Positions 12,983-25,900 of a DNA stretch of 64,000 nucleotides are shown here, one piece after another. The notes below the pieces were generated by a model. The model saw only the letters and a program-made list of their open reading frames with translations, made no database searches and had not been told where the DNA came from. Within the stretch, counting starts at the first letter, position 1; every line of letters starts with the position of its first letter. The position numbers and the translations under genes are program-made. Source of the DNA: Galaxea fascicularis (lineage: Eukaryota > Cnidaria > Anthozoa > Scleractinia > Euphylliidae); NCBI GenBank assembly GCA_948470475.1, contig OX419343.1, forward strand, positions 26,617,878 to 26,681,877, written 5' to 3'.

Positions 12983-15900
12983 TCAAAGCGGTTGATACTG
13001 GTGTGCGGCTGGTCCTCGTTTCTTCTTGTACGCCATGTAAGACATACCCACTACACACACGCCGATCACCACTGCCAACGCAGCAACAATAGGTGTCTGC
13101 ATACCTGGAAAAAGGGGAAAATGAAAGAATGGTTTTCTTTGGTTAGTTTTCACAATACTATGTATGATTGACGTAACTCGTTTCTGTTGAATAAAAAGAC
13201 TGTGAGCAATTCTTTTTAATATCTTTTGAAACATCTAGCAAAGTGGCTGGCCTATATTACCCCTTAAGGATACTACTTACTTCTCTTTACCACGCGCATG
13301 CTCTGATCTGACTTAACAGCCTCATCCGATTCCACTTCTCTCTTGTCTCGTTTGAGAGTGAGAGGGCCCTGGGCCAGAGGATACTCGTCGTTAGCGTTAT
13401 CAGCAAGAGCCTTCTCGCTTCTGCGTTTTCGGTCCCTGCAGCCTTGTTCGCAACGGGAGTTCGGATCGTTGGCATCGCAGACTTTAACTGTACAGTGGAA
13501 AAATACGAAAGTGAAGTTTCTGACATATTGGAAAGCTTCCAAACTGAAACGCTGAGATTGATCGTTGGGACTCGGATGGAACTCCAATGTGTCATCCCTT
13601 TTGCACCTGTTGAAATAACATGAACGTAAGAATTAATAAGCGACAGAGTTCTGTGTCGGTTGCTGGCGGTTATATCCTCAGTTTTTCATCTTTCAAACTC
13701 ATTACTATATCTCTCAATTAGGTCGCGCGCTGTGATTGGTCAATTTTGCGGACCGTACTTTACTGTACGTCCCGCTAAATTTGAAAGTTTTCTTTCTTGC
13801 GTGCCCGACTAACCTCAAAGATATAAAAAATATCTTACTAACGTCGTTTTCTCGGTCCGTACAGTAAGTTACGGATCCTCGTTTTTTCCCGTTGATTTAT
13901 AAGCGAACGGGAAAAAACTCGGTCCGTAACTTACAGTACGGACCTCAAGAGGTATGAACATGCCAGTAATAGGATCATTTAGCCCAGTCTACAACTAATA
14001 TTATATTAGCCACCAACAAGGTTCACTTTTTACTACCGTGGACTTCCATCGCTTATTCAGTTCATATTCATCGAAATAAATGTTCAACAGAAATATAAAG
14101 CCTTCTTACCCATCTGTGATGATATCGTATCTCGGCGTTGCAGACCTGCTCTGAGATGGGGTGGCAAAGCAGTTTAAGGCCAAAATTGACAGGCGGGAAT
14201 CCTCAGTGTCGACACTGACCTCGAAGAACATTCTCTCCCTTATAGTGAACTCAACAGGGAAATCGTCTTGGGAGTATGGATTTGTGAAGCTAGGTTGAGA
14301 AAGAGGAAACAATCGTTTAATAACATTGGCTTTCACCTTAATATCTGCCTTATGATAGGTAATTATGGCTGCCTATTTTGGCGTAATTTGTAGCTGGCAG
14401 CCCTAAGGGTGAATCTATTTATGAATTAAAACAGTCCGTTTCTTGAACTGACTCGGCTACTGATCAAGAAACGACTTCTGTTCTTAGAAAGTTAGCCCTC
14501 AGTTGTTATTGTCATTGATCTTTGTTGCTTTTCTAAGATAATGTTGCCTAAAAAATGCTAAATTAAGAGAAGTGGGGCTGAATTAAAAGTGAAAGGAATT
14601 GTGGCGAAAAACGGTCCTATATGTTAAGAAAGACTGAAATAGTCTCAGGCTATGTATCTACTGGGCCAAATCGGTCATTCAATTAGTAGGTTACTCAGTC
14701 ATTCAATCTGTAAGTCAGCCAGCCAACCGACCAGTTTGTTTGTCTGTCTATCAGTCAGTCAGTCTGTCTATCGGCCAGTTAGTGAGACAACCGGACAACC
14801 AGTCTGTAAACCATGAAACCTGTCGGGTTGGTGCAGTGATGAGAGCGCTCGCCTTCCACCAGTAGGGGAGCTTAAGCAACGACGACGACGACGGCAACAA
14901 TACTCTGCACGTGCGTTTTACACTTTGGTACATTTCTTTGCCGTCCTCTGCATAAAAACAACGTGAAATGACCAAATTTCAGGTTTTCTAGACAGCGTTA
15001 ACATTCACAGTAATTAATCCCTGGACAGCTCGCCAGAATTTTTCACTTTAAACAAATTGGAATAATTGCGAAAGAGGTACAAAAACGAGAAGTTATATTT
15101 TGAAATGACGTTCTCGTTGCCGTCGTCGTCATCGCCGCTTAAGGTCCTTGATGTGTCCCGGGTTCGATTCCCGCACACGGCGTCATAAGTGGACTGATCC
15201 GAGAAATTTTCTCCGGGTACTCTGGTTTTCCCCTAAAAATCAAAAACCAACATTTGATTTGATTTGATTCGATTTGATTTCGAGTTTATTTGATTTAAGG
15301 TCTCCCCAATTAGCAGAGCTCCCGTGCTCAGCTAGAACGATTTGAGACTTCAATAAAGTTATTATTATTGTTGTCATTTTAGTTTGTTAGTAATTAATTA
15401 TAGGTTAGCAGTAATTGCTGGGTTAGGAGAGCAATAGATCTTTCGTAAACTCCAAAAGGGCAAAGAATTAGATCGAGTAACAACTTAAAGACAGAAGGAA
15501 ATTGCTAATTATTTCACTATGATATCTTTGAGTGTCGGTCAATCATTTTGATTACGGCTTTAGTATTAGGAGATAATGCAGATTGATCATTTGCAGTTAA
15601 AAAGTCAAAAGCATAAAATTTTCACTTACTTGGCTGTCCTGAACAAGTCCAAATTAAGAGTGAATGTTCCAAATCCTTTCGAGGACAGAATAACTTTCTT
15701 GCTGACTGGTTTAATTCCAATCGATGAGACCACGCCCCATTTGGAGTAGAAGCAGTAGAACGGGATCATAACGTCACGAACGCGTGTCACGATTTGATTT
15801 GGCGTAATCGGAATCTCAGAGACCATGTTGGCGTAGATAAGGAAATGTCCTTTTCGTCGGAGTAATGTTCTGCATCCAGTAAGCTGGGTTGTGAGGAAGA

Positions 15901-18900
15901 AGTGCGTGGCATTTTCAGTAGCCGTACAGCTTTCATTAATCAACCTCAGGTGCTCACGGTCAATGCCAACCAGTAGGGACTTGGGCAGAGTGATTGTCAT
16001 GGCATTCTGTCCGCAGCTCAGTTCCACGCCCTCGGCTTTAAAAAAGGAGGATTAATATGTCAAGATTCAGTAGCCTTTCAACCGTTGATTACATATGCCT
16101 CGAGGCTTTACATCAATCAGCCGCAGGTGCTGACGGTCAAGGCCCAGGAGGAGGGACTTGGGAAGAGTGATGGACATGTCATTCCTTCCACAGTCAAGTT
16201 CCACTCCATTGGTTTTTTTTTCAATGTAGTAACGAAAGACATACAGTTCATAAGAACAATCGAGATAGGTATGGACACTTAAGCATGCTAGATTTCATTT
16301 TACTCCACCCTTTCAACAAAAATATTCCACATGGGATGTGTTTACGACTAGAAAGAATTTACAGTCTGAGTGGAGCAGCTGCTAAATGCAAGGAAATTAA
16401 TGATAACGCCTTGGGTATCAATCAGAAATTTTGAAGCTAAGAGATACGAAAAACGGCCTGATTTCGCAATTTTACCATAAAAAAACGTTTTGAAAACATC
16501 CTAGCGCCTTATTGCTTTTCTGGTGAGCAAAACGAGACGTGATTTAACAACAGTATTTATGCAATCAACACATACCAATGCAATGGCGCCCATCACGTGC
16601 AAGACTAAGTTCAGGATCCGAGCATGCGCAGTGGTAGCCTCCCAAAGTATTAACACAAACGTCCTGGCAGCCACCATTGCGAAACCTGCACTCGTCGATA
16701 TCTATAAAAAATGTTAATAGCCTTTTGTCAGCTTAAGTTGGGTCAAAAGAGCAGCCTACTGTCATCCTGCTGTTGTTTTTTATTCCATGGCTGCATGTTT
16801 TTCGTGCATTTTTCGTGTCACGAGAAACCCTTTCGTACTTCTCCGCGGGGTACTGATTGTAATGTTCAGGGCTGTATATGAGTGTTAAGGGGAGGCGCAA
16901 AAACATAGCTATGAGGAGTAGAGAGCAACAAGTGGATGAATAGCTGTCATTAGTATATACTAAAACAGTGGATAGCGTTGAATGCGAGCGCTGATTGACC
17001 ACTCAAACTCCAGATATCCTTTGCTATTCACCTCCGAGCAATTCACGCAGAATTTGCGCCTGAAAATGTTATAATCTTTGCAGGAATAAATGAGTTAAAA
17101 TCATCTTTTTGTGCTATATTATCTCACTGTTTTAGTATATACTAAAACAACTATTCACCTCAGTGTTGGTGGCTAGTGGTAGATATTTACCTCGCCGCTT
17201 CGCGGCTTGGTAAATATCCACCACTAGCCACCTCCACTTTGGTGAATAGTTGTTAAATATTCTGGATATACTGAGTTTAGAGTGTAGGCAATACCGGGAA
17301 ACTACGTAAATGTAGCATTACTGTATTTTAATTAATAGCAGTTTAGTGAACTTCATTTCCTGTCTACTAGAGAAGCTTGTGAAGAAACGTATCATTTTTC
17401 AGGTAAATAAGCATTTAATTGTAACAGTTAAAAGTTTTAGTCTATACTGACATTTTAGACAGCTCGTTAGCAAAACTTTCTCTCAGTCAAGGGGTTGGTT
17501 ACTCAGGCGGTTCAGTGAAAGGAAAGAGCAGATTGAGCCAAATTGTTAGAAAAAAATATCCAGTCAGACGGCTTGACCACTGAAACCTCGCTCAGAAAGC
17601 AGCCCAAAAAAGGACCGTAAAATAATATATTTTTTGTTTCGATCTTCCTTGATAAGTAAAAGCAGTCCATCATAACATATTTGTTAAGATTTATTCCAAA
17701 AGCCGGCTTTTGCACCTCCCACTTGGTAATATATCATTCCTGAGTATCCCTCCCTACCCCTAGAGAAACAGAGAAATAAAGTTGTTCCAGTGGAGCCGGA
17801 AGTTGAATAAGAAAAATAACAATTTCCAATTTAGTGTTTTGAAACTAAAACCAGAACAGTTACCCTGGCCAATCACAACAGAAGCAAACTGCCTAATGAA
17901 CCAATCAGAATTCGAGGAAATTACATGAAGCGGGCAAATTCGCGCGTTTAAGTCAAGATTGGTTTTGGTCTTGCTTCTCGTTGGCTGAAAAAGTGGCGTG
18001 ATTTTTGCGAACCAGTCACATAGCGAAGTAAAGCGAAACAAAACTCAAGGCCAATTATTTTCCACTATCAATTGAAAACCGCTCCATAAGACAATAAAAC
18101 TTTTACCTTTTCGACATGTCGGACCAGTGAAGCCTTTTGGACAAGTGCAGTTGAATTTTCCAAACCCAAGATTTACGCATGTACCATTATTCTTACAGGG
18201 ATTCCTATCGCAGGGATCAGGACCTATGAAAGAATTTAATTTAAAGCATTAGTTCAAAAAGAAGTCATCCTCCGTGTTTGCCTTTTAACTGAATGCTCAG
18301 TTCGTTTTCTTATGTCAAGGCTTTACTTAGTGAGTAATCAGGAAAAATTTTGCAAAGGATACGGAAATCAGGCTATTGCACAGTCATGCAAGACAAGGCC
18401 TTGTTCAGTGGTACGGTGAATGTGCTTCTCCGCGGCTTATGCATGAAACACATGACAAGAGAGTACAGAGGGCTACATGCCCCTCTCCCAATAGGTGCTT
18501 GGAATTTCTATAGACATATTACTGAAAAATCATTTGTTAGGTCCATTTTTTGGTATAATAATGGGAACGTTTTAATCAGTATTTTTTTTCGTTTTCTTCG
18601 GGGGTGGGGGAGGGGGGAGGAGGGCTTAATGTTGTTAGTTTCAAGGACCAAGCATCTTAAGCATAACTTTATTTCGGACCCCTCACAGCAGAAGTGACGA
18701 GTCAATGTTTTTTTTTCTTCCTATCGACTTTATTGACATCAGTGAGGTATTATTACTATTCTTTACTTACGGCCACTGCCACTCGAGTCATCCTCAATAT
18801 AATCCGATGCTGCGCGTTCGCCAGCCCATGGACCTAAAAATATTTAAAACATCAACTGACACATGGGTATTAAGTAGCATATTTGTACATGCACAGTCTG

Positions 18901-20177
18901 TCAGACAGTCGGAGCGAATGCAGTGAGGGCTCAAACATTTTCACCAATTGGTATCCCAAATAACAATCAAGTAGTTAAGACTGTGTTTAATGCTTCATTT
19001 CTCCCAGTAATACGACTGAAAATCTAAACAGACAGGCAAATAGAGAAAAGACACACTATCAACGACCGTTTATACTTCATTTCTTCAATTTATTTCAAAT
19101 ATTCCAGCGCTGGTTTAATTGAATACTATTCCTTAATGGAATTGTTTGTTTCAAACTTCAGACCAAAGGGTTTATTAATATTCTTGTTTTTTTCCAAACA
19201 GGAAAAAATTCCTGTACTGCTTGACCTGGCTCATTGTTGTGTTTCGAAACAGTCACCCAATTATTCCTTTGCGGTATATTGGAGTTTCTGCGTCTTGTGA
19301 ATCCAGACTGACAAAATTAAGAGTAGTTTTATTAAATTTGTTTGAGATAGAGACGAGACCGTAACTATAAGGGTTTTGGACCAATTTTAACAAAGAAACA
19401 TAGAGAAATTCAAAACTGATTCATTAATTCTCCCCCCTCAAAGTCATACGCATGTTTAAATTTCCAGTTTTGAGAATTTAGCGTTTCATTCGGACACTAA
19501 AGTTAAAGTGATTTACTTTATGACTCGCCACATTCTGTCGGGGTAAATAACGCAATTTCAACCCAGTCGCTTATGCATCCCATTCAGGAAGTTTCCACCA
19601 AGGATTGGAACATCACTCATACATAAACTGATGAAAATAGGAACATTTGTCAGGGAACTTAACTTTTCCTGTACACATGTGTTTGATCGTCTCTATGCGC
19701 ATTCTTTTTCGTATATTTTCGCTGTTCTCTTTTCTCAGTTGCAAAGATCAAGGTAGTAGCTTTAAAGACTGGTGCATCTATATTTCTTAGCAATACAATT
19801 TACACAGTAAATATTGCTATTTGAAAAACTGAACGTATGACTGCTAAAAGGTGTTAGTTTACATAACCTCTTCACCGAAAAATACTCCCGCGTTTTTTGC
19901 GTTCTCATCGCCATGATAATGAAGAGCTCCCGTAAGCCTGATGGTGTCGTGGTAAATCGAAAAACGAAACGTCAACCAGAGACAATTGAATGCTGGCAGT
20001 TGAAATGTTTCTCTTTAAGCCATGACTGTATCGGTTGAGGTTTACCAACTTACCATATTCACTGTGCCCCTCGTCTAATCTGTCCAACTCACTTTGGTAT
20101 ATTTCATCCTCGAGTCCGTGTACAACGACTGTAAATAGGGTGATCGCCGAATAAAAAAGAATGCTTCGTTTCTGCAT
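12983..20177 (-). CDS. Gene D: EGF-EGF-ZP type I membrane protein
   Basis: Eight exons: 20,177-20,054; 18,833-18,771; 18,223-18,107; 16,701-16,576; 16,035-15,630; 14,289-14,110; 13,606-13,281; 13,104-12,983. They sum to 488 codons (487 residues). The start is the ATG at 20,177; the longer frame upstream begins with TTG, not ATG. Residues 1-21 are a signal peptide (MQKRSILFYSAITLFTVVVHG). Residues 42-62 are an acidic/Ser-Gly linker. Residues 63-101 are an EGF domain (NNGTC and GFTGPTC). Residues 102-143 are a calcium-binding EGF (DIDEC). ZP-N spans 144-278, ZP-C spans about 279-430 with a furin site RKRRS, and a TM helix lies in 448-470 with tail KKKRGPAAHQYQPL. The ZP-to-TM part is almost the same as gene E on the opposite strand, with identical exon lengths of 406, 180 and 326 nt. 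Likely a cell-surface or shed matrix protein. The exact role is unknown. Confidence 0.9.
13727..13944. mobile_element. Foldback element in gene D intron
   Basis: A hairpin has its left arm from 13,854 (GGTCCGTACAGTAAGTTACGG) and its right arm ending at 13,944. Both arms carry the GTCCGTA...TTACGG and TTTTTCCCGTT blocks around a short loop near 13,895. A related inverted motif (GGACCGTAC...GTACGTCC) sits just upstream at about 13,752. The corresponding gene E intron lacks it, so it inserted after the duplication, or was lost from gene E. Confidence 0.7.
14822..15371 (+). mobile_element. tRNA-derived SINE interrupted by a MITE
   Basis: The 5' part has an A-box-like tRNA head (GGTTGGTGCAGTGATGAGAGC). 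After an insertion it resumes with a B-box (CCCGGGTTCGATTCCCG), a body with TTTTCTCCGGGTACTC, and a 3' end of repeated TTTGATTTGA plus a TTATTATTATTG tail. It lies in the gene D intron between ZP-N and ZP-C exons. The matching gene E intron is only 350 bp and has no SINE, so insertion post-dates the duplication. Confidence 0.82.
14865..15147. mobile_element. MITE nested in the SINE
   Basis: About 283 bp with inverted ends sharing CTTAAGC followed by GACGACGACGG on the left, and CCGTCGTCGTC...GCTTAAG on the right. It splits the SINE head from its B-box. No coding capacity. This gives relative insertion order: SINE first, MITE second. Confidence 0.8.
16112..16210 (-). pseudogene. Truncated duplicate ZP-N exon inside gene D
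   Basis: Read on the minus strand this encodes the first roughly 32 residues of a ZP-N exon ([20 protein letters not shown] then LGLDRQHLRLID), immediately followed by unrelated sequence. The splice acceptor seen in the intact exons is replaced by an A-rich run. It sits just 5' of the functional ZP-N exon (16,035). Its LDCG and LLLG residues are closer to gene E than to gene D. It is a leftover of a tandem exon duplication or unequal exchange. Confidence 0.85.
16927..17252. mobile_element. Foldback repeat cluster
   Basis: Positions 17,148-17,252 form a long hairpin. The left arm is CAACTATTCACCTCAG...GTGGCTAGTGG and the right arm is CCACTAGCCACCTCCA...GGTGAATAGTTG, with CGCTTCGCGG at the tip. 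Upstream, the 16-bp motif TAGTATATACTAAAAC occurs at 16,951 and again at about 17,134, bracketing a segment of about 180 bp. Partial relatives of the same family occur near 29,495 and 31,735. Confidence 0.8.
18600..18624 (+). other. G-quadruplex-capable run
   Basis: G-tracts of five, five, six, two and three, separated by single bases, lie in a gene D intron on the plus strand, which is the non-template strand for nothing known. Structure is predicted from base pattern only. Confidence 0.5.
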
Positions 20178-22912
20178 GTTGGTGGCAGCAATATCTCGGC
20201 AAGACTGTGTTTTAGTGTTTGTCTGCAAGTAAAGTAGTCTATCTGGAATTTTTTCCGCATTGCTTTTTCTCTATTGGGCTTTAAACAGTTCTGCGAAAGC
20301 GGCAAATAACATTACACAAAAGCCTCCATTGTCTTCTTCCATGATGACCTGGGGCGGGCATAATTGTACTCTTTGTTTTTCATACGTAATTAAGAAGAAA
20401 CGTTATTGAGGCGTGATGCTCGACTTCTTTCGAGAATACACGTACTTTATCATATCAAGGGTAATGGCATTTGTGGCCGGCTCTTTCAACAAAACGTTTA
20501 TAAGTATAGCTGTCTGAAACAAACAACAAACTATGTACTCATGGAACTGCGTTTTGGAGTCATAAAAATTACTTTGAAAAAAGTTCAATCCCTTTGAGTG
20601 CAAGATATTTGCCAAAATCAATGACTTGCCAAGTATGCTTTAGACATAAAGCGATTGTACCGATTATAACATTTTAGGAAACTCAAACTTCTAAAGCATA
20701 AAACGTTCTGGACTCAAAGTTGAGAGTACCGCAAAAAAGGTAGAACTCACTTAGGCCAAAACACAATTTTATTTACATAAATAAAGTACTCAAAAAGTCT
20801 CCAATTTTTCCATCATTACGTGAAAAGGCTACGAATCTGTACATGTTCACGCCTCGATACATAAAAAAATTCATAACTGTAGATGCAAGGTTCAAATGTT
20901 TAATTACTTTTTATCTTTTATCTCAGCTTGGGCTAATTGTTTCAAACACCTCTGATAGCCGAGAGCTATTTAGCGAATAAAAGACTTTAAAGTAAAGTGA
21001 TCCTTGCATAAACTGAAACAAGTTAGTTTGTTTGCCGAAATATCGCTTAATTGATCGATGAAAAGAGTATTGCTATTGATTTGCAAGTTCTCTCTATATT
21101 AATACTTTTCTATATACTTTTCCATCTCCCTCAATGTTTCAAAGCCTTTTAGCATCAACATAAAATCCCTTTGACACTTTGATTGTAACTATTGGCAGCA
21201 CATGTTTATGGCACGGCTTTTTTTAATCTATTGGAGATTTGGAATTTTTAATTTTGATCATTAATTCGAAGTGAAGGTTCAAACAAGATTAATCTAGTTG
21301 CTTCCGAATTCCATGCAAATTTAATGCGAATAATCAAAAGATTGAACAGATAGCTCGTGAAAGATATTAAATTGCTGTTGAACGCTGCGACTAGATAATT
21401 TTATATTTAAAAACGACTGTTCTATCAAAAAGGAATTTTCAACATTGAACTTTTAGAGCCGTGATTCTATGGAGATGTACAACTCTGTCTTTTGACCTGT
21501 TTGGTTTATGTCAATGGGACAATGGTTATGATTGTGCCCCTAATATTGCGAAACATGTGTCTTTATTGTAATGATGTGAAAATAAAATAAACAAATATAT
21601 TTACTTAAAAAAAATATTGGGAAACATCAGAACGAGAAAGATTCCAAGTTAACGTTAAAAGAGGAGAAAAAGGGTTTTGTGTTGTCACAATTCGGAAAGT
21701 TAACAGCCGTCTTATTTTTGTTTCTAGCTCCTTGTACGTAAGCGGTCGAGCTAAGATCTGTCTGACGTCACTTAGGTGGGCGCAAAGAGAGGAATTGGGC
21801 TAAAGATTAGAATAAACTCGTTCATCCCGAAAACGGAATAACCAGCGTTGCCTCTTCAGTTCAACTGAATGAGATCTAAGGCTTAGTTTACAAAACAACC
21901 TGTTACTGTAATTTGGCGATTTTTCTTTCAAATCAAACTTACTATCTTGATTGAGCTGGGAATGGAAGTATCAACAGTGGGGTCTTTTACACAAAACTTG
22001 ATCATCATTAATTTCTTGATCAGTTAATTTTCAGTTTAATTGCTGAGTTCTTTTAAATTCATACCTTGCGTCAGCAAGGATTTTCCTGTTTAAATGCAAA
22101 TTATACTGCAAAATTCCTTGGTAGCCCAAACATACTTTTAATCGTGATCCAGATCGGGTATACTTCTTCAAACCTCTACTAAATAAGCAGCAACGGAAAA
22201 CCGAAGATGCGATGTCGAATCTATCTGGGCTGCATGTTTAATACTTGATGTTTCAAACTCATAATGCTTATGAAATAAGTTCAATTATTTCTAACTGCAT
22301 AAAGTTAACTAATAATAATAAACTAATAATAATCGGTTACCAGGTCAGCTCTTTTCAAAACTTTTGATTTGGAGGTTTGACCTTAGAATTTAACCACAAA
22401 CAGATGTTCCAACGATGTGGCTGATCCTGGGAGAAAGAAGTTAACGGGTGTAAATAAATGAAGCTAGTTAATTCGCGCGTGTAGTCTCGAGGTTTCACGC
22501 TTCACTAACACATTTTTCCATCAATGTTCGTCAAATTCGCGGAAATTTGGAACTTAAGTCCATAAAAACATTTATCAAGGAGAACAACTTTTGAACAGTA
22601 AACAGAATCCAAATATAGTTGTTGAAGAGCTACAACTCTTTATTGCTGTTAATGTTCGCATTGGCTAACCAGGAATTTTTACGTCTCGATTGGATGATTT
22701 TTCCCGTTTCTAATACTCGTATTATAAAAGACGACAAAGGCATTAGTTACCACACAATAGAAAACAACTCAGGAGTTAAAGCCATTTGCGTGCTAACTGC
22801 TGTTACAAACTGCTTACAAAAGGGGCAAACAGGAAAAAAAAAACAATTTATTTTCACGCAAGAGATCGGTTTCAGGCTATCTACTACAGTTGTAGACATC
22901 CATTTCGGCGAC
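20178..22912. promoter_or_regulatory. Divergent intergenic region between ZP genes D and E
   Basis: About 2.7 kb separates the two start codons, which point away from each other. It must contain both promoters. No coding exon, tRNA or repeat was recognised; it is AT-rich. I cannot place transcription starts. An interval of this size does not prove shared regulation. Confidence 0.45.
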
Positions 22913-25900
22913 ATGAAGACGCAGAACTTTCTTTTTTATACGATTGTTCTACTTTTTGCCTTTTACCTTAATGGATTCCTTCAGGAAGACACCACATACG
23001 AAACTGAAGGAACAAATAGTGATGAAGGTGAGCTATTAGCATCAACGTCAATTATTCTTTGGTAACAACCGTAAACGTTCAAAGGTGACATTGGATTCAA
23101 TGCAAGCGTGTGCCCTTTTGACACTGGTTCCCACTGATTTTCCAGGCTTTCGGATAAAGAGGGGAAGCGAAAGCGGGCACGTGCAACATTTTTCATTCTC
23201 TCGCTGGTTTTCAGTACTACGCAATGTCTAAATGCATTAAACAAGCTACACCAGTCTCACTAACTCGTTAGCACTGCAGTCGAGAGGAATGCAACCAGCG
23301 TTAGTTAACAGGAACCAACAAGTCAATTAGTCGACTTCGATAGTCAGACTGCTTTGTTACACGTCGTACGTCCACACTTGAACTAGAGAGACATCAAAAC
23401 TTAGATTCATGAATTGGGCGAATCAACCTGTCCCCAAAGTTGAAACAACCGACCGAGGATAATTAACGTTCTAGTTTTTCACGAAATTCTCCCAACTAAC
23501 ACTGGAAGACGTCAAAGTTTGTATTTCCCAGTTTGTTCCGAACAATGAATACTGCCTGATTGTATTCATCTCAAACAAATTGAAATTAAACCCTTCGGTT
23601 AACGAAAATTCGTTCAACGTTTGTTCTTTCAATATATACAAGGACTTAAAGAAGGGTAGCTGAAACTTTCTACCCTTGTATTTATGTGCATGACGATGCA
23701 TTGGTATGTCAAGGAGAAATTAGATATGCATCATGATTCTTTTCCTCTTCTAATGAAAGCAAAGTAGTTAGAAAACAAGCAAAGCCAAATCATAGTCATC
23801 CTCTGAAATGATTTCCATAGTGTGCAGGTTTAGATTAACACAATGCAGCTATCCTCTCTAGCGCTCTATGCAATGAAAAATGCAGTTTTCACTAGTTATA
23901 ACTCTAAATTTTCCTGTTTTTTGATTCCAATTTTCTTACAACGGTTCTGCATGACACCAACCAATGAGGAGTAACAGCAGTAACTACTTCCCCCGGGGAG
24001 AATTTGTCTTTTCTTCGGTCTTTCCGATCATTTAAATTTGCCGCTCGCATGCTAATCCAAAATTTCGAAAGTCCCGCGTGTATTTTGAACCTGTTACCAC
24101 TATTGTTCTAAAATGGCCATATTAGGTCATTTTTTGATCTAAGAACAAAGCCTTTTGTTATCAAAGTTGATTCGCTTTTCTTGACACGTTTTAGATGTAA
24201 AAGTTCAGCAAGACGAAGTAATGCAGGAATCTGAAGATGTACATGTAGGTAGGTGAGGTAATTTATAAGAATACGGTTTGCTTTCAAGCATCGGGTAAAT
24301 AGCATCAAGACATGGATTTCACAATTTTTAGATGGATTTTATAGCATAACATTATCTCCTTTGAACGTATGTTCGTCTGATTGAAGCCATATCTTGGCTC
24401 ATCCTCGATGTAAAAACCTGTGAAGCTCACAAGTGACGTAAAACAAAACATTATAAACAATAGCGTACAGGAAAACAATACCTCATAAAACAAAGAAAAC
24501 CTCGTCAAGTTTTTACAACGAGGCTGACCCCATATCTTGCACTTGCGCAAAGGCGTTTCCTGGTTTACGTACATAACGTTTGCATTGGATCTTTCTCCTT
24601 AGATGTCCCACCTCCTAAAGCTTTCTTCCCTCTGAATAAATGGTACACGACAAACGATTTTCGCAGACTGCCTCAGTACAAGGGAAATGCAGGCTTCGTG
24701 GGCTTTACAACTGGACCCAGGAATGCATCTTTTGGAGCTTACGAGTTTCATGGGAGAAGCAACAGTTTTATCGAATTTCCAAACATCGGCGGAATCCTAG
24801 ACACAAAGCACTCCATAACCATGTTATGCTGGGTTCGACCAGGTGGTACGGATGGACCGCTATTCAATTACTTAAGAACTGGTCCCTGGGGAGTACACTT
24901 GTGGATTGTGAATGGCAAACTGTTTTGTCGAATCACTGTACGCGGGAGTCACTCATTTAGGAATGCCATTTGGACAAATGATCGTCTTGAAGTAGGAAAG
25001 TGGGTCCACGTGGCTGCTACGTACGACCACCGCACTGGAATCAATGCCTTATACGTTGATGGAGTGTTGAAAAAGACCCTGAACATTGGTATGGGCTACA
25101 ATATCTCGACAGATGACCCATCGGTGAGAATGGGAGTCAAAATAGGAGATGGCAGATACTTCAGAGGTGCTATCACTCAAATGGGCATTTTTGATGTGGC
25201 GCTAACTGAAAAACAGATTCTTGCTGTCAGGAATGTTACGAATAAAGGTATGAAGTTGAAATAACTCTAAACGTTGGTTTTTCTGGGCGGGTGTCCAGTG
25301 TAATCCAAAGATTAATTACGAGTAACAGAAAAACTTTCCGATTATCATCCAAATATAAAGATTTGATTTGTTAAGATCATGATCGTTTCGATCATTGGTG
25401 ACTCTAGATTTATTTTTGCTGTTCTCTTTATCAAACACCCACGGCAAAATTATGCGCCACCTGCCACCTGGTTCAATGGGTGTGCCAACGTTGAAGATTC
25501 CAACTCTTCAAATTGTACACCACGACCACCACGACCATGATAAAAAAAAAATAAAAAAAAATACTTAATTATTGACCACTCCCCTATAGGGGCTTTTCAG
25601 GGCCAATGGAACAAATAATACAAATGAGAACAACAGAGTTAAGAATCCCAACTGGCGGGAGGCAGACCAGTTGGCTACTTACAAGGATGACCAAGGAGTT
25701 GCACCAGGCACTTACCCAGAACAACACCAGCTAGTGGCCAGAGCGTGATTTGAACCCGGGTCACCGCATTGAAATCCAGCGCCCTAAACCACTCGGCTAT
25801 CCTACCTCCTCATAATAGTGAAGCCCTTCTCTATCATTATTTTTATCTTAACATATTGTATTTTTCTATGTTTTCTGTTTGACCGGCACAGGTTTCAATG

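Noticed and set aside
13273..13595. Second frame over the ZP-C exon of gene D, and its twin at 29,134-29,487 in gene E
   Set aside because: Overlapping alternative frames of the ZP-C exon; the frame containing the furin site and Cys pattern is the real one. Both stay open because the two genes are near-identical copies.
14822..15371. tRNA gene at the SINE head and B-box
   Set aside because: No foldable cloverleaf with an anticodon arm, and an element tail is attached.
24640..24960. Plus-strand frame overlapping the LamG exon
   Set aside because: Out-of-frame shadow of gene E exon 3.
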